From Pseudogymnoascus destructans (Eukaryota > Ascomycota > Leotiomycetes > Thelebolales > Thelebolaceae), in assembly GCF_001641265.1 (NCBI RefSeq), contig NW_020167539.1:372001-436000 (forward strand): 64,000 bases of DNA. The letters run 5' to 3'. The notes below the pieces were generated by a model. The model was not told where the DNA came from. It ran no database searches and saw only the letters and a list, made by a program, of their open reading frames with translations. Made by a program: the position numbers and the translations under genes. Shown piece by piece: positions 54,501 to 64,000 of the stretch. The stretch's first letter is position 1. Each line of letters starts with the position of its first letter.

Positions 54501-55772
54501 ACACAAGCAGTCTTTGCTACTCGACTCTGTATTCATGCTGTAAGCAAGTACAGCCCGTTTTACCTCCTCTACGGAGTCAATCCAAAGTTACCAGGAGATT
54601 CGTACGAAGCCTATAATGGCTCAGAGGAAGACAGAGTACAGAAGATAATCAAACGACATGCATGTTAGAACGAAGCTCGAGTGGACGCAAATAAGAAGCT
54701 TGTTGAGGCAGCAATCAAAGCATCCCTTGTACGAGACGAGCAGTTCGCTCCAAAGCCAGACATAAAGGTTGGCACCTATGTTCTCGTACGGGATGAGAAG
54801 CCTCGAAAATTCCGTTCGAAATGGTATGGACCATACAAGGTTATCATGGCAGCTCCGATCGGAACTTATGCCTTGGAGGATTGCCACAAGAAGATCGTGA
54901 AAAGCCTTATACATGGGAACCGGCTATTACCTTTGAACGACCTAGCAGTTAATAAGGAAACTGGACAGTGGAGTTCTAGTTTTAATCTAGACACTATCCG
55001 TTCGAAGTTTGAACTCATATCACCTTCGGACAAAGTTAGAGAACTCCTAGAGCAAGAAGGCGTTCTAGGATATTCTTATAAGGAACTGGCTATAATCACT
55101 AAGCGTGAATGGCTGAATCTACAATCTAGAGGACTAGATTCAAGCAAGTTAGGGGAGGGAAAAATAGGTGATATCTCGTACGAAGAGGCTATTTTCAAGA
55201 AGCTTAAGGCTAGAGTCCTCGCTCTCAAACGGAGAGAAGAAAAAGAGGCACAAGCAGAAGAAGGAGATGATACTATTACCCCCCAACAAATACCTTCGGA
55301 AACGATCGTTCGAAGTGTAGATACTCAGTTACAGGGTCCTACGGTGATCCCTCAGTCAAATACGCAAATACAGGTAGACGTACCTTCGAACGAAAGGCAG
55401 CCTAGAGCCCCCTCGAACGAACCTGCTATTGTGACGAGCGAAAGGACTGTACAGAAGAGTCAGGAAATGCGTACACCCGCACAGGAGCTGCCAGTTGCAG
55501 TCACAACTGCCTCCTATATTGATCTTGAGAGTAGGGACTTGCAACCCCTATCTCAAGAGAGTCCGAACGAAGAGTCTGGAATTGCAGTCCAGTATTCAGA
55601 TGGAAGCCCATCTGGTGTTGGTAACACAGAGGAAAGCTCAAACGAAGAGCAACAGAGGGTAGGCCTTGCCCCTCTTAAAAACAGGAATGAGAAGTCCCGT
55701 ACGAAGTTCGCTCGGGATACTCGTACGAACTACTCTTTATGGAAAGCCCCAAAGAAGAAGGTGCTCAAATAG
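51591..55772 (+). pseudogene. Pol polyprotein of the gypsy element with four in-frame stops
   Basis: A single frame codes, in order: aspartic protease (LLDCGAD near 51810, with Cys where Ser or Thr is usual), reverse transcriptase (FDLLSGFYQLRM; catalytic YLDD at 52824-52835), RNase H (ETDASEWAIGCC, near 53300), and integrase. Integrase shows an H-H-C-C zinc site (HRGYGHLG, CPACQVSKG), core D-D-E (FDQWSIDLIG, ILTDNGTN, NGKIERFNG) and a GPY-type module (WYGPYKV). A long Glu/Ser-rich tail follows, with no chromodomain seen. Stops lie at 51822 (TGA), 53031 (TGA), 53451 (TGA) and 54666 (TAG) with no frame change. The first stop falls inside the protease, so the polyprotein is not expected unless stops are read through. 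Confidence 0.92.
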
Positions 55773-56203
55773 GCACCGTCCATTCTCTATACATATTTCA
55801 TTTGTCACAAGAAAGCAGAGAAAAAGCAGAGGGAAATCATCGTATTGTTGTCTCGTACGAAGCTATCTACTCGAATCCCTCCCAAGTCGACCCCTCACCC
55901 TCACCCTCACTCTCCACGTCGTCCTCGGACGAAACATCCTCCACCGTCGCACCCCCCTCCAAAGCCCTGCCACGCGCAGAGAGGGCACGCTCCATCCCAC
56001 GAAGCTCCGCCAGAGCATCCCGCACACCGTCAGTGGTGTTCAGGTCGAAACCTGACCCGAGATGGGTGTTCGTACGGGCCTTGTCTTGATACAAGGATCC
56101 CGAACGAACACGGGTGCGGGCTCCCACAGGTCAGTACGGGACAGGAAAATAGGGAGTGAATAAAGGAGGTCAGGTGACCTGTTTTTCTCAAAGTCGGGGG
56201 AGA
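55773..56203 (-). other. GC-rich segment after pol with open frames on both strands
   Basis: Between pol and the 3' LTR. The minus strand (56127-55867) reads FDLNTTDGVRDALAELRGME and an acidic Glu/Ser tail but lacks an early ATG. The plus strand is also open to 56089. Base composition is richer in GC than gag-pol. It may be a captured host exon in antisense, or a non-coding tail; neither can be shown here. Confidence 0.35.
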
Positions 56204-56369
56204 TGTGATTCTGGCCCTAGGAATCAGGCAGAATCAGGCAACTACATTTAGTGAAACGTAGTCATATTAGTGTAGTTTCGTACGGTAGAGTAGCTTAGGG
56301 GCGACGGCATAAGTAAAGGCCGTGGCCCCATTGAATTCTACAAGTTTGGTTCACGCTCGGAAAATCACA
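56204..56369 (+). repeat. 3' LTR of the gypsy element
   Basis: Same as the 5' LTR except one G to A change near its end. Confidence 0.95.
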
Positions 56370-56560
56370 AGATTTTGTTGTAATAGTCACGTAATCTCAT
56401 ATAGAATACTTGTTTTAGTTTTCAGGGTACAAATAGACAGTTAGAAATACACACATATTTACTTAACAGTTATGAGCCTAGAGCACCTCTAATATGCAAT
56501 TTAAACATCTACGAACATCATATAGACCTCAAACCCCTCCTAGTAGTCGATTACCATCAT

Positions 56561-57448
56561 AATGGCAACCCTACAGAAGGTAGGGGTGGTCCTTACTAAC
56601 CTAAAAGAGTAGGATGAGTGGCTAGAGACGATTAAGACCGCTTTAATGAAGACAGGAGTATGGGGTTATATTAATCCAGAATTAGATGACCCCCCTATCC
56701 TCATACCACTGGTTAGGCTAGTTCCTAACTTCGTATGGACTTTAGCATAGGCTAGAAGTGGCATGGTCCTTTAGACCACTGTAACGCTACTTCCTATCTA
56801 ATAGGATACATAGAGGTTTCTTACATAAGGTTGACTTAACAGAGGAGGCAGGGGATTAAACACAAAGGCTTTCTAAGTAACATGTTACAGTATTGTAAAG
56901 AATACTATATTAAGTTAAGCACGAAGCTCCTATCTAAGGGAATACTATCTACTTATATAGTGGCTTTGTGCCTTATAAATAGTTTAGATAGTTAGGGATA
57001 GTTGGATAGTTGGGATAGTTTTGATTTTCCCAACTATCCAACTATCTACTAGTTTCCCAACTATCTACTTCCTAGGTCACACTACAGCCTAGCCCTGCTA
57101 GCCTCATGACTTATGAGTCACGTTACTAGAGCCTAGACCTACTAGCCTTATGACTTATGAGTCACATTACTAGAGCCTAGCCATGCTGGCCCTGTAACTA
57201 TAACATCATGTTATTGCCCTAACAACCACTCTATAGGTGTGAACGAGAGAAATATTGAGCTAGACAGCCTAACCATTAATCGAAGCCTTGTAGCCAAGCA
57301 TACTAATTACATACGGATCTCTTACAGATGACTAGAAGGAGGATCTTCGAAACCTACAAGCAGACTTCTAATATGATTGAAAAATATAGGAGAAACAGGA
57401 GGAAGCAATTTAGGGGCTATGGTCTAAGATCCAAGAAACAATCAGACT
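56561..57448 (+). pseudogene. Degraded retroelement Gag-like fragment split by a solo LTR
   Basis: From an ATG at 56561 the frame gives MATLQKVGVVLTNLKE, TAG, DEWLETIKTALMKTGVWGYI, resembling the start of Ty1/copia-type Gag. After the LTR-A insertion (56780-57224), 57310-57440 reads EDLRNLQADF, stop, and EKQEEAI*GLWSKIQETI, plausibly more of the same protein with TAG/TAA at Gln positions. The copia assignment is tentative. Confidence 0.5.
56780..57224 (+). repeat. LTR-A copy 5, solo LTR
   Basis: Starts TGTAACGCTACTTCC, ends TTGCCCTAACA. Perfect 5-bp target duplication ACCAC (56775-56779 and 57225-57229). The middle is a foldback built on GGATAGTTGG/CCAACTATCC. Confidence 0.92.
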
Positions 57449-57844
57449 GTAACGCTGACTTCTAAACGATAGAAGACACAGAGGTTTCTTGCATAAGGTT
57501 GACTTGACAGAGGAGGCAGGGGATTAGACACAAAGGCTTTCCAAGTAACACGTTACAGTATTGTAAAGAATACTATATTGAGTTGAGCATGAAGCTCCTA
57601 TCTAAGGAAATACTATCTATTTATATAGTGGCGTCGTGCCTCATGGGTAATCTGGATAGTTGGCGGATAGCTAGATATTCAGGATAGTTCGTGGATAGCT
57701 CAACTATCCAATATCCACTAGTTTCTGCAACTATCCATTAGCCCCGTCACATGGCAGCCTACCCCGCTTCCCACTGTGACTCACACGTCACGTTACTAGG
57801 CCCTGGCCCTGTAACCATGACATCATGTTACTATAGCCGTAACA
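57449..57844 (+). repeat. LTR-A copy 6, solo LTR
   Basis: 396 bp, TGTAACGCTGACTTC to TATAGCCGTAACA. Same GGATAGTT foldback type and the best consensus copy of the family. Flanks CAGAC and GTAGG do not match. Confidence 0.88.
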
Positions 57845-58610
57845 GTAGGGTGTGTTAAAGGCCTCTCTAGGCCTAATGGCTTTAGCATTAAAGATGTAGG
57901 AGAGGGGGTTAACAGCCCTATGCCCTATGGCGATTCAGCACTGGTTCTAGTAGATGGCGTACCTATAGCCTACGTTCCTGTTTCTAGTGTGGTGTTGTTC
58001 TGATCTGTTAGAGAAGATGGTGACATCGGTGGATGGCAGGGTCGCCCACTACTGTTTGAAGTTGGTTGAGGCTGTAGTCTTATCGAGACTGCTAGTAGGG
58101 TCTGTCTAGCACCCTAGTGTGAAGTGGGGTGGTTGAGTAAGGGCCGTAGGATGTTTGGTAGGACGGTGCCTAGTCGCTAGACTTTTGTTTTAGGGTGTTG
58201 TTGGGATCCCATGTCTCTTCCCCATGTGATCTAGGGGGGCAGTATACACTGGACTAGTGGGTGACTTGAGTCTATTGTCTAGAGTCGAAGGGTGAAGCAG
58301 AGTTTAGCTTCTTCTAAGGCTGCCATTATAGAGGGGAAGCCTACATCTCTAAAGAGGCTGATGGTTAGTGTCGTGTGCTAGACTAGCAGCACTCCTCATG
58401 CTGCAAGTGATAGTGTTTTGTCTACAATATCAACTTGCTAGCTGTTACATGCACTAACTTTAGTATCTCTGTCACTACTTTAGAGTCGGGGCGGTTTGTG
58501 TCTTCTAGCGTACCATGCCTCTGTGCTATAGAGGATAGAGGGGAGAATGTAGGTGATGGCTGCTTTCTAGAGGGCAGATGTAGGGGGCTGTTAGTGGTTT
58601 TAGCTAGCTC
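57845..58610. other. No gene recognised
   Basis: Rich in TAG-containing words (CTAG, TAGAG) like the DDE_4 element interior, perhaps heavily mutated repeat DNA. No motif is assignable. Confidence 0.35.
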
Positions 58611-58894
58611 ATATTCATCATCGTCGACTTAGACGACATATTAGTCTACTTTAAAGCCCAAATGGAGCATGTAAACCACGTTAAGAAGGTATTACAAAGG
58701 TTGAAGGAATACAACCTACTACTGAAGCAAGAGAAATGTGAATTCCATAAGAATCAAGTTGAATTCTTAGGTTACATCATCAGAACGCATGGCATAAAAA
58801 TGTACCAAGCAAAGGTCATGGCAATGTTGGAATGGCAAACACCAACCACAGTTAAAGAAGTACAAGCCTTTTTAGGTTTCGCCAACTTCTACCA

Positions 58895-58954
58895 CGTAAA
58901 TGGTTGAGCTACCTTAGAATTATAGGATATTCTAAGGTAGCTCAACCATTTACG
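58895..58954. repeat. Palindrome with 26-bp perfect arms
   Basis: Arms 58895-58920 and 58929-58954 with an 8-base loop TATAGGAT. The right arm is genuine pol coding sequence (GYSKVAQPFT); the left arm is its inverted duplicate and destroys the frame. Confidence 0.95.
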
Positions 58955-60207
58955 GAAGTTACAAGAAAAGACCTAAGGTTCGAATGGACAGACAAGGCAG
59001 AAGCTGCTTTCTAAGAACTCAAGACGAAGTTCACAGAAGCACTATCTTAGCCACATTTGACCCTGCAAAGAAGGTAGTCCTTAAGACAGACTCTTCTGAT
59101 TTTGCGATTAGAGCATGTCTAAGTCAACTAGACAGAGACAGAAAGCTCAAACCAGTCGCATATTACTCTAGAAAACTATCACCTATAGAGCTCAACTATG
59201 ACATCTACAACAAGGAGCTAATAGCTATTGTCGTTGCTTTTGAGCAGTGGCGAGTATATCTTAAGGGATTGACCTACACTGTACAAGTATGGACGGATCA
59301 TAAGAATCTCATATACTTCACTACGACTAAGGTTTTAAACTGTAGACAAGTCCGATGGGCAGAGACACTCGCAGCCTACAACTTCACGATTACATATCAC
59401 AAGGGCTCTGAGAATGCAAGAGCCAATGCTCTTAGCAGATGGACTGACTACATCAGTCCAAAAGAAGAAAGACCTAGAGCTATATTAAAGAAAACAGATG
59501 TAGGAATGCAATATAACGAGCTGCTAGCCACAATTGCTACTGTGGAGAACTCGGTGGAAGAAAGACTTAAGAAAGCTTATGTAACAGACGAATGTGCAAA
59601 GCGAGTCTTACTAAAAACTAAAGGCGACTTTGCCATCGACGAACAAGGATTTATCCAATTCAAAGGATTAGTGTATGTCCTAAACAAGATGAGACGCCCG
59701 CTAGTGCAAGAACAACACTCGCTACTAGCACACGGCTATTAGGGAGTAACATGCACCTCCGAACAAATCGCCTAACATTACTACTTCCTAGGTATAAGGA
59801 AGCAGGTAAAAATGGTAGTAAGAGAGTGCGACATTTGCAGCAAATCGAAATCTAATAGGCACTTTCCATATGGACAGCTTAAATTGACACTAGTACTAAC
59901 AGGAGCATGGAAATCCATAGCTTTGGACTTCATCGCCAAGCTACCACACTCTCGGGACCCGTTAACAGGAGTAGTATTTGATGCTATCCTCGTTATTATG
60001 GAAAGACTCGCGAAATATAGAACATTTGTGCCATATATAGAAGCTAGCAATGCTAAAGCACTCGCATACACCTTCCTTTGAGTCATATTAGCCAATCACG
60101 GATTACTAGAAGAAATCATCTTAGACAGAGACAAGCTGTTCACTTCGAAATTTTAGAAATCTTTAATGGCACTTTTAGGAACAAATCATAAGCTACTGAC
60201 AGCTTTC

Positions 60208-60602
60208 TGTTATAGCTACAGTAATGTGACATCAGTATGGGGCTAGTAGGGCTAGGCTCTAGTAATGTGACCTAGAAGTCATGAGGCTAGCGGGGCTTGC
60301 CTCATGACTTCTAGGTCTAGTATAGCATGACTAGGCTAGTGGATAGTTGCAGAAACTAGTGGATATTATATAGTTGAGCTATCTATCAACTATCTAGACT
60401 ATCTATAAGGCACAATGCCACTATATAAGTAGATAGTATTCCCTTAGATAGGAGCTTCGTGCTCAACTTAAGATAGTATTCTTTACAATACTATAACGTG
60501 TTACTTAGAAAGCCTTTGTGTTTAATCCCCTGCCTCCTCTGTTAAGTCAACCTTATGTAAGAAACCTCTGTGTCTTCTATCGTTTTAGTAGTTAGCGTTA
60601 CA
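60208..60602 (-). repeat. LTR-A copy 7, solo LTR in the decayed integrase
   Basis: Minus strand, 395 bp. Perfect 5-bp target duplication CTTTC (60203-60207 and 60603-60607). Foldback middle of the GGATAGTT type, shortened. Confidence 0.92.
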
Positions 60603-61218
60603 CTTTCCATCCCTAAACAGATGGCTAAACAGAAAGATTAAATCAAACCCTTAAACAATACCTATGGAGTTATGTCAACTACTAACAGGACAATTAGGTT
60701 CAGATATTACCCATCGCACAGTTCGCATATAACAGCGCAATGACTGAAGCAACAAAATTTTCACCGTTCTTTGCTAATTACAGCTACTAGCTAGAGGCAT
60801 ATAGGCAACTATGGAACAACTGAAATCGTTCCACAAACAACTTGCGACAGACATCTAATTCATAAATGAACGATCTACTGTGTACGCTAACAAGAAGCGT
60901 AGTATAAAACCTGCCTTTAAGGAGGGGGATCAAGTATGCCTACTCTAGAAACACATCAAAACGTAATGACTATGAAGTTGGACTTTCAGAAATTAGGACC
61001 ATTCAAAATATTAAACAAAGTCAGCTTAGTTAATTATAGACTAAAGCTACCTAAGAAATAGTCGTATGTGACAGTGATCCATCTGCCGGGGACTAAATAC
61101 GAATAGTTATATCCCACATCACAAGTCACCAAGCAAAACACATCCGTCCGAAGAGTAAACATGTAGTTGATAGATATCTACTCTATTTAAACCATTCCCC
61201 CATCTCATTTTTATTTAT

Positions 61219-64000
61219 CTAACACCCAGCAGCACCGGTGTAAGCATCAAAGCCACGCTGGATGTTCGCCGAGATCTTGCCCGCAAGCTGCGCAGCAATC
61301 GGCTTCAGGAGAGTCGACACCTTAGCAGTAACAACCGTTGCCAGCGCCTTCGCACCCGCCAGCTGGGCCTGGAAATCCGCGAGGACAGCCGGGCCAAGGC
61401 AGTTCACCACAAAGGCGTCCTTCTCTTTGGGCTTGTTGTTGCCGCTCTGGGGGAAGGAGATGGAGTCATGATCGAAATGCGCTGAGGTGGGTGATGCGAT
61501 TCGGGAGGTTGACTGGATATGAGACCGTGATGAGGTAGTTGAGCTGCGGTTCACAGTTTGTACTGGGCCCTGCTGTATCTGTAGTTGGGCTTTCATTAGT
61601 TAGTTGGGGTTGCATTGTGTCTCCCGGCTTGCATTCGGCGAGCTTGCCCCAGAGTCTCGGCCGTAGTCGCTAGTTAGAGAGAATGTGCTTCCCTTCCTGC
61701 CGTGCTTCAATAATGCGTTTCCTTGTTGAAACTGATCACGTTGTTCCGCGGGGCTAAAGCTTGATTGCTACTGCCATGGGGTCATCTGCCCCGAAGGACT
61801 TGAACCCACTTGACTTTGTTGCCATGGTTGTAGCTGCCCCGAAGGACTCGAACCCGCCTGACCTTGCTGTCATGGCGCCAGCTGCCCTGAAGGACTACAG
61901 CCCATCTGGTTCTGCTGCCACTGCCCTAAATGCCCCGTACGGCTCCCACCACTATGATCATCCCCTGGGCTCGCCATCGACGGGCTCCCTCCCCCACTGG
62001 CAAGTAGCGACGACTGGCTTCCCCCCCATTGCCCGCGCCGGAGCTTGAGCAGCGCGCTCAACGTCATATTCTCGTCCTCCTGATCACTCAAGAGCCCCGC
62101 AAGCTGCGCAAGACCCGGGCTAGTCAGCGATGCAGAGCCGTGGCTCATGTTGCTCGCCAGCTGCGGCAAGCTCATCATAGAGTTGCGATTCGAGTACTCG
62201 CTGCGCTCGGTAATAGGCGTGAGATTCGGCTCGCGCACACGTCCGCTCTGGCTCCTGATAATCCCTTCAGCTCCACGGGGTCCGAAGAAGCTGCCATTGG
62301 CGTAGAGGGCTTCGGTGCTGGCGGGTGCAGAGTAGAAGCCAAATTCTTGACTGTAGAAGCCGTCATCGTCGAAGGCTAGGGCTTCGGCGTTGGCCTCAGC
62401 AATGATGGGGTCGTCTTCGAAGGCGTCGTCGTAGTCAAAGTCATCTTCTATGCTAGGTGAGTAGGGGTTGGCTTCGTTGGGGTCGCCCTCATACTCGTCA
62501 CCAATATTGCCTCTTGGTGTGCTATCCCGACGAAATCTGCCGCTTGCAGCTGCGGCATATGCTGCGGCAGCCAATGCCGATTGATATGCGCTGAGAGTAT
62601 CTTGTGTCAAACTCATCGGAGCTGGCTGCAACTGTTTCGGGCTGTCAGCCTGAGGTTGGGTATCGGAAAGCACTGTTAACGGCTCCACTGGAAATTGGTC
62701 TTGCTGTGCTGTCTGGTTTTGAGAGTCTGCACTTTCTCTCTTACTGAGATTCAGTGAGTCCGTTATCGTGTGGATGAGAGGCGGCGAGTATAAAGTGGGA
62801 AGAGAAGATAATGGGGCCAGGGGCCGGCCATATTGATCAGTATCATCATTATCGAAAATAGATTCATCTAATTCCGGGCCCTCTGGGTCATAATCGTTGT
62901 GGTCAATCATGCCGTCATCGAAGTACATATCGTCTTCGTCCAGGACTTTCCTCGGAGCGATAATCTGAGATTGACGATAAGGAACGAGAGGCTCGGTGAC
63001 GGGCACAGGATCTTGGTCGAGCCCGAGGCCTTCGAGCCCCAGGCCACTAAGTTCCCGACTCTGCGCTATATTTGGGGAGATGCCGGCGTCCTCATAAGAA
63101 ATCCCATTTGCTTCTTGTAGAGTTCCATGTGCTTCGGCTTCGGGCTCTCTCGACATCCCACGGCCGATTCGGTTTTCATCCAAGTCTCCCGGTGTGTAAT
63201 CTTTATTAGGGTCCAGTGATCCAATTAGGCCTGTCGACGGTAAAGTAAACCCACCAATACCACACCGCTGCCCGAACATATCGTCATCGTCATCATAATC
63301 GTCGTCCATATCAGCATTGACGCCGGGAATCCGTTCTTCCAATCCATCATCGTCCATCATATTTTCATAATCGTAATCCTCTTCCTCGCCAAACACTCCA
63401 ATATCTGGTTCTGGAGTCTCGCTCTGCTTCCTCAATGCCTTTTCTCTATGCCTGTCCTCTAGCAGCTTTTCCTGGCTAGCCGCTCCTATCATATCGAAGC
63501 TGAATCTAGACGAGTTGCTCTTCATATGCTTCATGGTCGATGAGCTGTCTCGGTTCGAAATGAGAGATGCATTTCGTAGCTGGCGTTGTGAAGACAAAGA
63601 TGACGATGAATATTTGGAATGTTTGCGGCGGCTGCTGATCGAGGCCTGCCTGACGGTTTGGGTGTCTTCGTCCTCAAGTAGCCCTGTGTCGCAACTGCCA
63701 GATGGGCCAACTGTCGGGAGGTTTTCCTTGGGTTTATTTTGTGCTATTTCGGTTTCTGGGGTAGCAGGTTTGGCGGCGCTCGTATCTGGGGTGTTTGCTT
63801 TGGACGACTGTGCTTCTCTAGCATAAGCCGGCCGGGGCGGCATCGCCAGGTCAGAAAAATCATTTGCCTTTCGAACATGGGGTCCAGCAGCCGGATGCTG
63901 TTCTTCCTCAAAATCCTCTTGGAAGGCGGGCGTATGAGGGCTCCACTCTCCATCTTCAGGCGTCTTATCCTTTTTGACATCAACCTGAAGCTGTCCAGTC
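61219..64000 (-). pseudogene. Large acidic host protein gene, 5' end outside window, 3' end with stops
   Basis: The minus strand is open from the window edge (64000) to a TGA at 61870-61872, at least 709 codons; the Met at 63841-63843 is internal because the frame continues upstream. I do not recognise a named family. The protein is disordered-looking: Ser-rich (KYSSSSLSSQRQLRN), acidic runs (MDDDYDDDDDMF), an Ala-rich helix (SALAAAAYAAAASGRFRRD), and a C-terminal repeat of about 15-17 residues (WQQSQVGSSPSGQ type). The same frame continues past the TGA with two further repeat units, a TAG (61768-61770), then TSDYGRDSGASSPNASRE, a TAA (61600-61602), and an open stretch to 61219. All three stops are one transition away from Trp or Gln. 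Either the protein now ends at 61870, shorter than its ancestor, or the gene is dying. No splice sites were assigned. Confidence 0.65.

Larger units (their letters stand above)
50395..56369 (+). mobile_element. Full-length Ty3/gypsy LTR retrotransposon, young
   Basis: 5,975 bp with 166-bp LTRs at 50395-50560 and 56204-56369 that differ by one base by eye (TTCGCGCTC against TTCACGCTC). Flanks share AGAT (50391-50394 and 56370-56373), a 4-bp target duplication. Internal order is gag, protease, reverse transcriptase, RNase H, integrase, which defines Ty3/gypsy. A purine tract GTCGGGGGAGA precedes the 3' LTR. Pol carries four in-frame stops. The whole element is dense in CGAACGA. Confidence 0.95.
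58611..61170 (+). pseudogene. Second, decayed Ty3/gypsy pol (RT, RNase H, integrase)
   Basis: Begins inside reverse transcriptase at VDLDDILVYF (58623, first position of the YLDD motif altered). It continues with HVKKVLQRLKEYNLLLKQ and CEFHKNQVEFLGYIIRTHG. RNase H follows (KTDSSDFAIRACLSQ, 59090), then an integrase zinc region (CDICSKSKS, 59830) and part of the core (ALDFIAKLP, 59925). Stops and frame changes are frequent after 59740. An inverted duplication at 58895-58954 replaces the sequence just after the RT domain, and solo LTR-A copy 7 splits the integrase at 60208. No LTRs of its own are identified. It is not closely related to the element at 50395 and lacks its CGAACGA enrichment. Confidence 0.88.

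Noticed and set aside
56780..57844. The two LTR-A copies as the paired LTRs of one short element
   Set aside because: Copy 5 is closed by its own perfect ACCAC duplication, so it inserted alone; the 225 bases between are Gag-like remnant continuing from upstream.
1..64000. CRISPR arrays, bacterial operons or ribosome-binding sites
   Set aside because: The DNA is eukaryotic; no regularly spaced short repeats with unique spacers were seen.

Overview
This window is nuclear DNA of a filamentous ascomycete (Pezizomycotina). The evidence is the short GT-AG introns (50-85 bp) in the glycerol kinase and C2H2 zinc-finger genes, a fungal protein-kinase-like remnant, secreted phosphatase remnants of fungal type, and many Fot1/pogo, hAT-like and Ty3/gypsy elements. 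Many dead genes carry stop codons explained by C:G to T:A transitions, which suggests repeat-induced point mutation (RIP). I cannot name the genus.

Layout. 1-8 kb: an LTR end, a broken kinase-like gene, an intact pogo element (P1, 2045-4127), LTR fragments, a degenerate tandem repeat, and a dead pogo element (P2, 5817-7978) split by a solo LTR. 8-14 kb: a host island with simple-sequence DNA, glycerol kinase (9907-11903, one intron), an F-box/ankyrin remnant and tRNA-Ile(AAT). 14-21 kb: LTR fragments, hAT BED-finger fragments, a truncated acid-phosphatase gene and a multiply broken phosphodiesterase gene. 21-23 kb: an intact gene of unknown function. 23-36.5 kb: a transposon graveyard. It holds a dead hAT gene, a gag fragment, and a nest in which P4 and P5b sit side by side inside the dead P3, followed by the intact P5a. 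37-39 kb: a four-exon C2H2 transcription factor gene. 39.8-44 kb: a decayed DDE_4-type element with a pogo element (P7) inside it. 44-50 kb: no convincing gene. 50.4-56.4 kb: a young Ty3/gypsy element with near-identical LTRs. 56.5-61.2 kb: decayed retroelements hit by more solo LTRs. 61.2-64 kb: the 3' part of a large acidic host protein gene that runs off the window.

Few genes act together. Glycerol kinase serves glycerol use. Both phosphatase-type remnants suggest a lost phosphate-scavenging pair. Most of the rest is mobile DNA, and insertion order can be read from nesting and target-site duplications.

Most unusual observations: (1) the gypsy element at 50.4-56.4 kb is packed with the heptamer CGAACGA (24 exact copies counted by eye on both strands, in all three codon phases and also outside the ORFs), which protein coding alone does not explain; (2) one LTR family (LTR-A, seven copies) keeps a conserved 5' half but has an unrelated or inverted palindromic block after its TATA-like box in different copies; (3) several near-perfect inverted duplications look like snap-back replication events.
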